Below are positions 33,189-41,821 of a stretch of DNA of 44,101 nucleotides, one piece after another. Made by a program: the position numbers and the translations under genes. How positions within the stretch are numbered: the stretch's first letter is position 1; every line of letters starts with the position of its first letter. The notes beneath the pieces are model-generated. The model was not told the origin of the DNA. It was given only the letters and a program-made list of their open reading frames with translations, and ran no database searches. The stretch comes from Marinibactrum halimedae (GTDB lineage Bacteria; Pseudomonadota; Gammaproteobacteria; Pseudomonadales; Cellvibrionaceae), in the NCBI RefSeq assembly GCF_021234875.1, contig NZ_JAJQVM010000036.1:1-44101 (forward strand). The letters are read 5' to 3'.

Positions 33189-34034
33189 TTATCCATTTCC
33201 AGTACCACAAATAAAGCTCAGAATCGGTGTTGATTCCTCTTTTAAAAATTCCATGTAGCGCAGTTGTAAGCGTTTTTTACCAATGCCTTTCGTCCAGACG
33301 CTGCCAGGAATGCCTGCGATATTACGTCCATTCAGTAAAAATTGCTGACTTCCATTAGAGAGACTTCGTGTAAAAGAAATGGAATGTTCGCCATTACATA
33401 ACATAACGGCTTTCTTTGTGGGAAGAGGAAACGGGGATGTGTGAATGTCGTAAGAAAGTAATTTTGCCTCTGCCATGCGTGTGCGAAACGCTTTTGCGGC
33501 CTTTGTGATTTCAGACTCTCCTTGTGCTTCCAGTACCTCGCCGATGGATTCCACAACACCTTCTGCAAATGCTTGTTTTTCCGGTGGCAAATCTGAAACT
33601 ACTTGTTGCAACACAATTTGCACTTGCTGAGATTGGTTGGCGGTTTGTGTATTAGAAACACTTTCAACCGTATCACCGCCAACAAATACTTTCATTGCCT
33701 CCATAATACAATGGTTGTAATTGCTTTGAATCTCTGGGCTGAGTTTTCCCGGTGGTATTACAGCCAGTAACCCACCAAGGTCACTCAGAGAGCCTTTTCC
33801 TTGTCCTTCCACCATCTTTTTCCACATACTGATTTTGCCCTTCGCGGCGCCTTCGATGGAGACGACCTTTCCCATGGAGCAGAGTTTTAATAGTCCATCC
33901 ACTTGGGATTCTGTGGGTAAGTTATTGGCCACGGTGATGTTACTTGTCAGACAAAAAAGAGTGACCAGACAAGCGAAAATACATTTATTCATGGAAAGGA
34001 CTCTGATATTCATGGGAAAGGTTCTGGTATTCAT
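33189..34034 (-). CDS. Secreted protein of unknown function with repeated start region
   Basis: A protein of up to 281 residues. The likely signal peptide begins at the third methionine (MNKCIFACLVTLFCLTS, cleavage near VANN). The mature part is helical at first (LLKLCSMGKVVSIEGAAKGKI), has a Gln-rich stretch (QTANQSQQVQIVLQQVV), and ends in a strand-rich region with ISFTRSLSNGSQQFLLNG and an RLQRYMEF-like block. Four cysteines remain after the signal. The family is unknown. Three in-frame ATG AAT starts (34034, 34013, 33992) are each on a copy of a 21-bp repeat, so the start is unclear; the shortest form makes the best signal peptide. No neighbour suggests a function. Confidence 0.68.
   Translation of the reverse strand: MNTRTFPMNIRVLSMNKCIFACLVTLFCLTSNITVANNLPTESQVDGLLKLCSMGKVVSIEGAAKGKISMWKKMVEGQGKGSLSDLGGLLAVIPPGKLSPEIQSNYNHCIMEAMKVFVGGDTVESVSNTQTANQSQQVQIVLQQVVSDLPPEKQAFAEGVVESIGEVLEAQGESEITKAAKAFRTRMAEAKLLSYDIHTSPFPLPTKKAVMLCNGEHSISFTRSLSNGSQQFLLNGRNIAGIPGSVWTKGIGKKRLQLRYMEFLKEESTPILSFICGTGNG
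33987..34034 (-). repeat. 21-bp tandem repeat carrying alternative start codons
   Basis: Units beginning ATTCAT (plus strand) recur at 33987, 34008 and 34029. Each unit gives an in-frame ATGAAT on the minus strand, so the N-terminus of the secreted protein is built of repeats. Confidence 0.8.
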
Positions 34035-34170
34035 AGGAAGGTAGACTTTGTTATATTAGAGGGGCTCTTACTTTTAATTTCCCTATCCCAAGAAGTATAC
34101 GACGCCGACTGTTACGGCACTATGATATTGGATGCCATACGACGTTATTTTTCATTTTCATACGATAAGT

Positions 34171-34221
34171 TTTGTAATATCTGTTAATTTGTAATATCTG
34201 TTAATTTGTAATATCTGTTAA
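34171..34221 (+). repeat. Three perfect copies of a 17-bp tandem repeat
   Basis: TTTGTAATATCTGTTAA occurs three times without mismatch at 34171, 34188 and 34205, between two minus-strand genes and upstream of the 281-residue protein gene. Confidence 0.95.
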
Positions 34222-34258
34222 AGAGTAGGATATAGATTTTTAAGGTATTAAAGATAAC

Positions 34259-34960
34259 TCAAACAGGGGCCAGTTTTCCATCTGCTGTGGTATCGGCAGA
34301 CCTCTTGGAAAGCATCGATAACAACAAAACAAAAAAGCACAACACCAAGTTGAATAGTGGGATTTGGAGTGGTGTTGGCATGGCGTAAACCACGGACACC
34401 GCTGGAAACCAGATAACCCAATTGGTTAAAATGACGGTCGGGATTTTTAGTGTAAATAGCTCTTTGGTTAGATGTGTTTTGGTTCGTTGCCATGAAAATC
34501 CTTGGTCTTTCCATAAATACATGACGGTAAGCAAAGGGCAGCTAAAAAGCGCCGTAAAGAGGCATTGATCGAACAGCACTTTTTTAACGATGGTAGCTAG
34601 GCTGGCATCACTGCCGAACAGTTGCGCTTGAAAGTTATAAAGTGCATCGACAAACGCTCCCATCATGGCCCACATGAGTAAATAGAACACAAACTGACCG
34701 GGGAGGTTATGTTGTATTTTTTTCGATAACCATAAATAAGCAAAAGGAATGGCACCGCCAAAAAGTGAAGTAGAAAGGATGGCATATACTGCACCGTAGG
34801 TTTCTTTTAATGCAGCGAAAAATAAAAAAACAGGTTTGGCGGCAGGCCAATAAAAGTAGCTGATGCACACAAACAAAGCGAGAAACTGCAAGAAAATAGC
34901 AGGAATCAAATTTTCTTTGAAGGCGGCACGAATGTTATACAGTAAAGGGTGGTTGCTCAT
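34259..34960 (-). CDS. Mpv17/PMP22-like membrane protein
   Basis: A 233-residue protein with about five hydrophobic segments (AIFLQFLALFVCISYFYW, VFLFFAAL, FVFYLLMWAMMGAFVDAL, CLFTALFSCPLLTVMYLW, IPLFNLVLCFFVLLLSML). The order of features resembles the Mpv17/PMP22 family: a KKVLFDQCLF segment (K-x-x-x-DQ), then a helical charged loop (TKTHLTKELFTLKIPT), then NWVIWFPAVSVVYAMPTPLQ, comparable to the NW-x-W-P…NF-x-x-VP signature, and a last TM helix. The family is best known from eukaryotic organelles, with scattered bacterial members. Function would be a channel or membrane homeostasis role. The match is by eye and the family call is moderate; a plain integral membrane protein call is safe. Confidence 0.6.
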   Translation of the reverse strand: MSNHPLLYNIRAAFKENLIPAIFLQFLALFVCISYFYWPAAKPVFLFFAALKETYGAVYAILSTSLFGGAIPFAYLWLSKKIQHNLPGQFVFYLLMWAMMGAFVDALYNFQAQLFGSDASLATIVKKVLFDQCLFTALFSCPLLTVMYLWKDQGFSWQRTKTHLTKELFTLKIPTVILTNWVIWFPAVSVVYAMPTPLQIPLFNLVLCFFVLLLSMLSKRSADTTADGKLAPV

Positions 34961-34980
34961 AGAAAGCCTGTAAATAAAAA

Positions 34981-35013
34981 GCGATGCCTTGAATGCATCG
35001 CTTTTGTTTGCAA
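34981..35013 (-). terminator. Bidirectional hairpin terminator after putA
   Basis: GCGATGC (34981-34987) and GCATCGC (34995-35001) form a perfect 7-bp stem with a 7-nt loop. On the minus strand it is followed by TTTTTATTT, on the plus strand by TTTTGTTTG. It ends the putA transcript before the next minus-strand gene. Confidence 0.85.
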
Positions 35014-35142
35014 CGAGTGTATTTCAAATAAATACGCTTCGAATAAATGTACGTCAAATAAATGCACTCCCAATGAACGTACTTCGAATGAATGTACTTC
35101 GAATGAACGTACTTCGCATGAGAGCACTATGAACGAGCGCGT
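35008..35142 (+). repeat. Degenerate 15-bp minisatellite, about nine units
   Basis: Units fit TTCGAATRAAYGTAC at 35008, 35023, 35038, 35053, 35068, 35083, 35098, 35113 and 35128. The two central units (35083 and 35098) differ at one base; outer units diverge more. The array lies between the putA stop and its terminator. Because the period is a multiple of three, the plus strand carries an open frame of pentapeptides (SNKCT/SNERT-like), which is probably a by-product. Confidence 0.88.
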
Positions 35143-35163
35143 TACGACTGCTTTCCGTTCAGT

Positions 35164-38100
35164 TTACACATCTCCTCGATTCATCGCATTAAACAGTTCG
35201 ATATTGCCCCCTCGTGCGGCGATGTTTTCAGTACGGGTGTGCTCTCGGCCAAAGGCTCTTAAGTAACCGGGGCTACCTGCTTTCGGGCCGGTGCCGGAAA
35301 GGCCGCATCCTCCGAATGGATTCACGCCTACCGTTGCACCAATCATATTGCGATTAATGTAGGTATTGCCTACATGGGTGCTGGTCACAATGGTGTTAAT
35401 AAATTGATCTAGGCGACTGTGAATCCCTAAGGTAAGGCCGTAACCGCTGTTGTTAATGTCGTCAATAATCTTTGGTAAATCTTCCGAGTTGTAGCGAATA
35501 ACATGGAGTATCGGCCCAAAAATTTCTTCAGACAGTTGATTGAGTTGCTGAATTTCTACCATCATCGGGGCGAAGTAATGCCCTTGGGGTAAAGAATTTG
35601 AAATAGGTGTTGTGGCCAATAACGTCGATTCGTTTTTGAGCCAATTTTTGTGGGATTCTAATCGCTGTAAGGCGATGGAGTCGATGACCGGGCCGATGTC
35701 CGTACTCAGGTATTGAGGGTGGCCAACGGTCAGTCGTGCCATGGCGCCTTTAATTAACTCGATAATTTCTTCAGCGGTATCATTTTGTAAGTACAGTACA
35801 CGCAGTGATGAACAGCGCTGTCCGGCTGAATGGAAGGCTGAGGCAACGACGTCATCCACCACTTGCTCGGGCAAGGCCGAAGAATCCACCAGCATGGTGT
35901 TTAACCCGCCGGTTTCGGCAATTAACGGGAGAATTGGGCCAGGACGCGCGCTTAATTGCTGATGAATTCGTTTGGCGGTGGCACAGGAGCCAGTAAAGGC
36001 GACGCCGCTGATGTGTGGATGATTCACCATGGCTTCGCCTACATCACCCGCACCGGGTAATAAATGCAATACTTCAGCAGGAATACCGGCGGCAATCATG
36101 GTTTGCACGGCACAGGCGGCTGTAAGGGGCGTTTGTTCTGCGGGCTTAGCCACCACGCAATTTCCTGCAGCCAGTGCTGCACTGATTTGACCAACGAAAA
36201 TGGCTAAAGGGAAATTCCAAGGGCTAATGCAAGCAAAGGTCCCTCGGCCCATCCAGCGGTAATGATTAGATTCTCCAGCGGGGCTCGTGAGTGATTGGGC
36301 TTCACCAAACTGTTGTCGGGCGAGGGTGGCGTAGTAGCGTAAAAAATCCACCGCTTCACGAATTTCATAAAGGGTGTCGGAAATAGTACGGCCAGCTTCA
36401 TGCACGATCAGTTGCATAAAGGTATCTCGCTTCGCTTCGATGGCGTTGGCGCAGTCTTCCAAAATGCTTGCCCGTTGCTCTGCACTGGTATTACGCCATG
36501 CATGTTCTGCTTTTTTTGCTGCAGTTATGGCCGCATCCACTTCTTCTGGACTGGCGTTGACAACCGTGCCAATGGATTTCAACGTGTTTGCTGGGCAGGT
36601 AACCCCTTTGGCGTGCTTGTCCGATAAATGGGTAGCGTCGGTGTTGAAGGTTTGCCCGCTGACCATGGGAGCGGCTCGGTTGAAGGTCGGATCTTGAGCT
36701 AACAAGTTGGATAAATTCGTTTGGGTTTGGGGGTGGCTGAAGTCCAACCCTGCTGAGTTTTTGCGTGGTTCGCTACTGCGTTCATACATGGCATTGGGGG
36801 TGGCTAATTGTGAATGCCGATATTCGCCTCCTGCTCGTTGTACCTGCTGCCAAGGGTCTTGTATTAATTCCTGAATAGGTACATTTTCATCTAGGAAGTG
36901 ATACACAAAAGAGCTGTTGGCGCCGTTTTCGAGAAGTCGACGAACCAAATACGGCAATAAATCTTTATGGCTGCCAATGGGGGCATACACTCGCACGGTT
37001 TGTGTCATTTGTGTGGCTTTGGCGACATGTTCAAATAATTGCTCGCCCATCCCGTGTAAGCGCTGGAATTCAAAGGCGTCGTGTGGGGTAGCGCGCTCTT
37101 TTGCCAATAAACTGATGGTGGCAATGCTGTGAGCATTGTGGCTGGCAAATTGCGGGAAGAGGGCATCGGTATTCGCCAGTAATTTATCGGCGCAAACAAG
37201 ATAGGCCAAATCACTGTGAACTTTACGGGTATAGACGGGATAATCTATCTGGCCTTCGTGCTGTGCTAGCTGAATTTCAGTATCCCAATACGCGCCTTTT
37301 ACCAAGCGAACGTTGAATCGATTACCGGTCTCTTTGGCAAGCGCGACCAACCAATCAATTACATAGGGCGCACGTTTTTGATAAGCCTGTACGGCTAATC
37401 CTAATCCTTTCCAGCCAGCCAGTTCTGGGGTACGAGCAATGCCTTCAAACAGCGCTAAGCTTAAGTTCAAACGATGGGCTTCTTCGGCATCCAAGGTTAA
37501 ATCCACATTGGCTTTATGTGCCGTCATGGCCAGTGAACGCAGTTTGGGCAGTAACTCTTTGAGCATTAACTCAGGGTGGGTTGCTTCGTATCGAGGGTGT
37601 AAGGCAGAGAGTTTAATGGATACCGAATGATCGCGCGTATTGGGGTGGGAAGCGCCGTATTTTCCTACCGCAATAATGGCATTTTCATAGGCGTGAAAAA
37701 AACGTTCCGCCTGGTCGTCGCTACGTGCGCCTTCGCCCAACATGTCAAACGAGAAACAGTGGTTTTTGAGTTTATTGAGGGCCGTATCAATATCTTCAGC
37801 GACGACATAATGCTTGGCCATAATACCAATGGCTTTACGGACGGCGACCCGTATAACCGGTTTGCTGAGTTTGCGTTGTAACTGACCAAACCAATGGCTT
37901 AAGCCTTGGCCGTTTTGGCTTTCTAGTAATGCATTACCACTGAAGGCCAACCCCCAACGTGAGGCGGTAATCCAACGTGAGGCGGATTCGGATTCACGGT
38001 CTAACCAATCGACGCTGGTAAGGCGCTCGGTAATTAATTTATCGGCAGTGGCGCTGTCGGGAATACGCAATAACGATTCGGCCAAGCACATTAGGCTCAA

Positions 38101-38376
38101 GCCTTCTTCGGTTTCGAGGCTGAATTCTTGCAATAAATCGTCAAAATCCGCTTTGTTGTGTGCGTCTTCCCGGCACTCTAGTGTCCAGGTTTCGGCCAGT
38201 TGTAACGCTTGTTGGCGAAGGTGCGGTTGAATATGCGGATAATCCAATAGATGTTTAACGGCTTCCGTTTCATCCAGATAAATGGCATCGGCCATGATTC
38301 GGTAAAGGGAATTCAGCGAAGCGGTGGAGTGTTCGGCTGAGTGTGATGTGGGCGTACGATTGGTTGAAGAAACCAT
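35164..38376 (-). CDS. putA: Bifunctional proline dehydrogenase / P5C dehydrogenase PutA
   Basis: A 1070-residue PutA that oxidises proline to glutamate in two steps at the membrane surface. Residues about 190-490 are the FAD-dependent proline dehydrogenase barrel (SIKLSALHPRYE, LTLDAEEAHRLNLSL, RFNVRLVKGAYWDTEI, EFQRLHGMGE). Residues about 560-1050 are the aldehyde dehydrogenase part: GRGTFACISPWNFPLAIFVG, AAGNCVVAKPAEQTPLTA, VAFTGSCATAKRI, ETGG, and catalytic Cys855 in AGQRCS; GPVIDSIALQRL and EEIFGPILHVIRY follow. It lacks the long C-terminal extension and the N-terminal ribbon-helix-helix DNA-binding domain of the 1320-residue E. coli protein, so it is a short, non-autoregulating type. 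The first 120 residues are the usual helical arm. No putP is in the window. Confidence 0.96.
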   Translation of the reverse strand: MVSSTNRTPTSHSAEHSTASLNSLYRIMADAIYLDETEAVKHLLDYPHIQPHLRQQALQLAETWTLECREDAHNKADFDDLLQEFSLETEEGLSLMCLAESLLRIPDSATADKLITERLTSVDWLDRESESASRWITASRWGLAFSGNALLESQNGQGLSHWFGQLQRKLSKPVIRVAVRKAIGIMAKHYVVAEDIDTALNKLKNHCFSFDMLGEGARSDDQAERFFHAYENAIIAVGKYGASHPNTRDHSVSIKLSALHPRYEATHPELMLKELLPKLRSLAMTAHKANVDLTLDAEEAHRLNLSLALFEGIARTPELAGWKGLGLAVQAYQKRAPYVIDWLVALAKETGNRFNVRLVKGAYWDTEIQLAQHEGQIDYPVYTRKVHSDLAYLVCADKLLANTDALFPQFASHNAHSIATISLLAKERATPHDAFEFQRLHGMGEQLFEHVAKATQMTQTVRVYAPIGSHKDLLPYLVRRLLENGANSSFVYHFLDENVPIQELIQDPWQQVQRAGGEYRHSQLATPNAMYERSSEPRKNSAGLDFSHPQTQTNLSNLLAQDPTFNRAAPMVSGQTFNTDATHLSDKHAKGVTCPANTLKSIGTVVNASPEEVDAAITAAKKAEHAWRNTSAEQRASILEDCANAIEAKRDTFMQLIVHEAGRTISDTLYEIREAVDFLRYYATLARQQFGEAQSLTSPAGESNHYRWMGRGTFACISPWNFPLAIFVGQISAALAAGNCVVAKPAEQTPLTAACAVQTMIAAGIPAEVLHLLPGAGDVGEAMVNHPHISGVAFTGSCATAKRIHQQLSARPGPILPLIAETGGLNTMLVDSSALPEQVVDDVVASAFHSAGQRCSSLRVLYLQNDTAEEIIELIKGAMARLTVGHPQYLSTDIGPVIDSIALQRLESHKNWLKNESTLLATTPISNSLPQGHYFAPMMVEIQQLNQLSEEIFGPILHVIRYNSEDLPKIIDDINNSGYGLTLGIHSRLDQFINTIVTSTHVGNTYINRNMIGATVGVNPFGGCGLSGTGPKAGSPGYLRAFGREHTRTENIAARGGNIELFNAMNRGDV

Positions 38377-38681
38377 AAGACCAATATCCTCTGCACAAAA
38401 AGTATGGTTCGGGCAACGATGGTTGTGAACCCGTTTTTATGATCAGCTCACTTTTGGTAAGCCACGTTTTTATGAGTAATGTGTTTACAAGGAGGGTGCC
38501 TCCTGATTGGGCGGATTGTACATGGCCTTTAATTTTTTTCGAAAGAGATTTTATGGCATTTTTGTCATTTTTTTTGGCACTTTGATGATGGGGCTGTTAT
38601 CGCGATAAACCGGGTTTGGTGGTCATAATGAGGTTGTTCGAAAGTAAGCGTCTTTTGGGTTCTTTTTATGGGGATAAAACA
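38377..38681. other. Divergent intergenic region between putA and the aminotransferase
   Basis: About 300 bp. A perfect palindrome AGGAGG-GTG-CCTCCT (38490-38504) lies about 115 bp from the putA start and could be an operator. T-rich stretches near 38525-38580 precede the aminotransferase gene. Confidence 0.45.
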
Positions 38682-40118
38682 ATGCGTGTATCGGGTCCAT
38701 CAATATCAGAATCATCAGTTAGGGGTCACCACACTCGTTCAGATCAAGAACAGACGGAGTTGAATGTTGACTTTGTTCGTCAGCAGTTTCCAATCTTTTC
38801 TCATCAAGATACTCCGCTGGCTTTTTTTGATAATGCGGGGGGGACTTTCGTGCCTCAGCAGGTGATTGAGGCGACCTCGGAATTTCTATCGCTGTACAAA
38901 GTTCAACCTTACTCCAGTAACGATGCTTCTCAAGGGGCTACGACCAGGCTGGAGGGGGCCATTGGTCGTATGGCTGACTTCATTAATGCCAAACACTCAG
39001 AGGTGGTGTTGGGCAACTCCACCACAATGAACTTATCAATGCTTGCTCAATCATTGCGCCCCCATTTCCATGAAGGCGATGAAATTATTCTCACAGAGCA
39101 AGAGCATCAATCTAACGTCACCTTTTGGCAGCGCTTAGCAGAAGAAACCGGAGCTAAAGTCGTGACTTGGCCTATTGATGGTGAGAGTGGGCAGTTATCT
39201 TTGGAGGTATTTAGCGAACAGTGTTTAAGCGAGAAAACAAAATTGTGCTGTGTCACCCACAGTTCCAATATTGTGGGAACGGTTAACCCAATCAAAACCA
39301 TCGCAGAAAAGGTACATGCTGTGGGCGGTTGGATTTTGGTGGATGGCGTATCTTATGCACCCCATCATTGTGTAGATGTGCAAGCCCTTGGTGTGGATTT
39401 CTATGTATTGAGTTTGTATAAAATATTCAGCACCCACCTTGGGTTATTGTATGTGAAGGAATCCTTACACAATTTACTGGAAAATCAAAACCTAACCCCA
39501 TTGCCGTCCGCTTATGGTTGTGCGCCTCAAGGTGGCCAGCAACAAAATAATGCAATGACTTGCGCGCCAAATTATCTGCGTATTGCACTGAACCCCGGTA
39601 TGACGAACCCTGAATTGGCGGCCAGTATGCTCGGTATGTGCGAATATTTTTTATTGTTGTATCAACACCATTTTCCTCAAGAGGTTGCAATACCATTGAG
39701 TGAATTATCCAGTGAGGCGTTTCGTCATCGGGTAGAGCGTGTTTTTACATTGATTGAACGATATGAGACAGAACTGTCTAAGAAGTTTCTCGCGTATATT
39801 AAAGACTCAACACTCAATTCAATGGGCTTGCGGTTAATTGGTTTGTCCATTACGGATTCGTCTCGCCGTTCACCGACGTTCTCGTTTCGATTGCCCGAGC
39901 GGTGGAATGGCAAGGTGTTAGTGGCCCAACTGGCGGAACACAATATTGGCGTTAGCTTCGGTAGTTTTTATGCCTGGGATTGCTTGCAAGCCTTGGGGCT
40001 TCCATCCGAGGGTGCGGTACTGCGCGTGAGCTTTTCCCACTACAACCACATGAGTGATATTGAAAGGTTAATAGAGGCGTTAGAAGTGTATGCGTCTGAA
40101 CAGTTGGAGACAGCATGA
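38682..40118 (+). CDS. PLP-dependent class V aminotransferase (cysteine desulfurase-like)
   Basis: A 478-residue fold-type I PLP enzyme of the class V / cysteine desulfurase-like group. Visible are FFDNAGGTFVPQQVIEA, LGNSTTMNLSML, EGDEIILTEQEHQSN, VTHSSNIVGTVNPI, the PLP-binding Asp in ILVDGVSYAPH and the Schiff-base lysine in LSLYKIF. The C-terminal small domain ends LRVSFSHYNHMSDIERLI. The Cys loop of true IscS/SufS enzymes is not evident, so the substrate could be another amino acid. The ATG at 38682 follows GGGGATA at good spacing; the frame is open 22 codons upstream without a site. Its stop overlaps the next gene by ATGA, which suggests a common function with the redox genes that follow. 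Confidence 0.85.
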   Translation: MRVSGPSISESSVRGHHTRSDQEQTELNVDFVRQQFPIFSHQDTPLAFFDNAGGTFVPQQVIEATSEFLSLYKVQPYSSNDASQGATTRLEGAIGRMADFINAKHSEVVLGNSTTMNLSMLAQSLRPHFHEGDEIILTEQEHQSNVTFWQRLAEETGAKVVTWPIDGESGQLSLEVFSEQCLSEKTKLCCVTHSSNIVGTVNPIKTIAEKVHAVGGWILVDGVSYAPHHCVDVQALGVDFYVLSLYKIFSTHLGLLYVKESLHNLLENQNLTPLPSAYGCAPQGGQQQNNAMTCAPNYLRIALNPGMTNPELAASMLGMCEYFLLLYQHHFPQEVAIPLSELSSEAFRHRVERVFTLIERYETELSKKFLAYIKDSTLNSMGLRLIGLSITDSSRRSPTFSFRLPERWNGKVLVAQLAEHNIGVSFGSFYAWDCLQALGLPSEGAVLRVSFSHYNHMSDIERLIEALEVYASEQLETA

Positions 40119-41035
40119 ATAAAGTTCGACGTTTCCTTGGTGGGCATAGCTATTTTTGCCTATTGTCCTTCTGCGTCATTTTTTTTCCAACACAGGTTAT
40201 GTCAAAGGCTTTTCAGGGAAAGCACATTGAGTTGGAGTTATTGTCTTCTGTTTTGAAGGAAAACTCCGCTTTGCAGTTAGGTATTCGTGTTAAGCCGGAA
40301 TTACATTGGCACACCTACTGGAAAAACCCCGGCGATAGCGGCATGCCGTTGCGGGCCCGTTGGAATATACCAACGGGGTATGAAATCTCTTCATTACAAT
40401 GGCCGGTTCCGACAGCCATTGCCGCCGATAATATGATGTCTTATGGTTATGAAGAAGAGCATATTTTATTGGTGCAGCTGACTCCCCAAAAGGGAAAGCG
40501 AAACACGAGATCGGAAATTTCATCAGAAAAGGATTTGGATATCAGTGTGGAGTTGGCATGGGCTGTCTGTGCAGACGTTTGCGTCACTGAAAAAACCACT
40601 TTGAGTGTCTCTGTGCCTGCTGTAAAAAATGCACCTTCATCAAGTCAAATTCTTCCATCGCATTTAACATTGATGTCAACGCAGTTGAAAGAGGCCACTC
40701 GATTACTTCCTCGTGCTTCAAATGAATCAAAAGGAACTTATTCAGTTCTAGATGAAAATATTCACTTTTCTTTTGCGCTTCCTGACGGTGTTGACTCAAG
40801 TGCTATTGCAAAAAACACAATGGCGATCGTGTTTTTTCCTGAAATGGCAGATTTAGTTCATCATGCATCACCTCAAAGCATAGAGTTCAATGGCGAAAGG
40901 ATAGTAATTACTCAGTCATTGAGCCCCTATGTTAATAAAGAAAATATACCTAGTGTTTTAAGCGGCGTACTGCGTTATCAAAATAAAAAAGGCGAGTTCA
41001 TTGATGGCTTTTTAATTTCAATGAGTCGTCACTAA
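40115..41035 (+). CDS. Periplasmic DsbD/ScsB N-terminal-like protein
   Basis: A 306-residue secreted protein. The signal peptide is at residues about 1-30 (FCLLSFCVIFFPTQVMSKA). The rest matches the N-terminal thiol-transfer domain found in DsbD/ScsB-type reductases: IRVKPELHWHTYWKNPGDSGMP, WPVPTAIAADNMMSYGYEEE, and ELAWAVCADVCVTEK with the CADVC cysteine pair. Normal family members continue into a membrane domain and a thioredoxin domain; here the gene stops after the periplasmic domain, so it is a stand-alone form. It could take electrons from a separate membrane partner. It overlaps the aminotransferase stop by 4 bp and is followed after about 50 bp by a redoxin gene. Confidence 0.85.
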   Translation: MNKVRRFLGGHSYFCLLSFCVIFFPTQVMSKAFQGKHIELELLSSVLKENSALQLGIRVKPELHWHTYWKNPGDSGMPLRARWNIPTGYEISSLQWPVPTAIAADNMMSYGYEEEHILLVQLTPQKGKRNTRSEISSEKDLDISVELAWAVCADVCVTEKTTLSVSVPAVKNAPSSSQILPSHLTLMSTQLKEATRLLPRASNESKGTYSVLDENIHFSFALPDGVDSSAIAKNTMAIVFFPEMADLVHHASPQSIEFNGERIVITQSLSPYVNKENIPSVLSGVLRYQNKKGEFIDGFLISMSRH

Positions 41036-41084
41036 TAATCGTTTGATTCATAAAGTCATTCTGTTCACAAAAGAGGGTGTTGTT

Positions 41085-41777
41085 ATGTCATTCATTTTGT
41101 TATCAAATTTTTTATCCAATCAACGTCCAGTTCAGAAAACGGTGGGCAGTGTTGTCCCGGTCATCTTTCGACGCCGTTTTCTGAGTAGAATAAAAGAGTG
41201 GGGAATATTGATGCTCGCGCTTATGGCGATGCCCAGTATGGCCGCCATCAAAGTAGGTGCACCAGCGCCAGATTTTACCCTCCCCAGTACTTTAGGGCGG
41301 GATGCAAAGCTCAGTGATTTTTCCGATAAAATTGTGGTGTTAGAATGGACGAATCATCAATGTCCTTTTGTGAAAAAGCACTACGACAGCGGTAATATGC
41401 AAGCCCTGCAAAAAAAATATCAAGACGATGTAGTGTGGTTGTCGATTGTTTCCTCTGCACCGGGTAAGCAAGGCCATATTAGTGTGGCTAAAGCAAAAGA
41501 AATTACCAACTCCCGTTCTGCGTTACCTCATGCTGTATTGATCGATTCTGATGGCAGTGTAGGTAAATTGTATAACGCCACCAACACCCCACAAATGGTG
41601 GTGATTAAGTCAGGGAAGGTGGAATACATGGGTGCTATCGACAGTATCGCCAGTGCCGATAAAGGGGATATCCCAAAAGCGGATAATTATGTAGTGGCCG
41701 CCGTAGACAGCTTGAAAAAAGGCCAGCCGGTTGCTGTGGCGGCATCTAAGCCTTATGGGTGTAGTGTGAAGTATTAA
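41085..41777 (+). CDS. Exported redoxin / AhpC-TSA family protein
   Basis: A 230-residue thioredoxin-fold protein. The start is placed at 41085 after GAGGG; a TTG further upstream keeps the frame open. An n-region with RRRFLSRIKEWG and a hydrophobic GILMLALMAMPSMAA suggest export. The mature part has VGAPAPDFTLPSTLGRDAKL, then VLEWTNHQCPFVKKHYDSGNMQ, in which a single Cys replaces the CxxC of thioredoxins. PHAVLIDSDGSVGKLYNATNTPQ and VIKSGKVEYMGAIDS complete the fold; a second Cys lies near the C-terminus (YGCSVKY). Related proteins act as periplasmic peroxiredoxins or thiol reductases. It is the last gene of the unit, closed by the terminator at 41784. Confidence 0.88.
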   Translation: MSFILLSNFLSNQRPVQKTVGSVVPVIFRRRFLSRIKEWGILMLALMAMPSMAAIKVGAPAPDFTLPSTLGRDAKLSDFSDKIVVLEWTNHQCPFVKKHYDSGNMQALQKKYQDDVVWLSIVSSAPGKQGHISVAKAKEITNSRSALPHAVLIDSDGSVGKLYNATNTPQMVVIKSGKVEYMGAIDSIASADKGDIPKADNYVVAAVDSLKKGQPVAVAASKPYGCSVKY

Positions 41778-41783
41778 AAGTTG

Positions 41784-41821
41784 TCGCCATCGGCTTTGTT
41801 AGAGTCGATGGTGATATTTTT
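41784..41821 (+). terminator. Rho-independent terminator after the redoxin gene
   Basis: TCGCCATCGGC (41784-41794) pairs with GTCGATGGTGA (41804-41814) over 11 bp with two G-U pairs, a 9-nt loop, then TATTTTTA. Confidence 0.85.

Noticed and set aside
34949-35266. A 105-codon plus-strand frame with pentapeptide repeats (SNKCT/SNERT)
   Set aside because: The repeats come from the 15-bp minisatellite, whose period is a multiple of three. The frame starts at the divergent gene start and runs into the putA 3' end, so it is a by-product.
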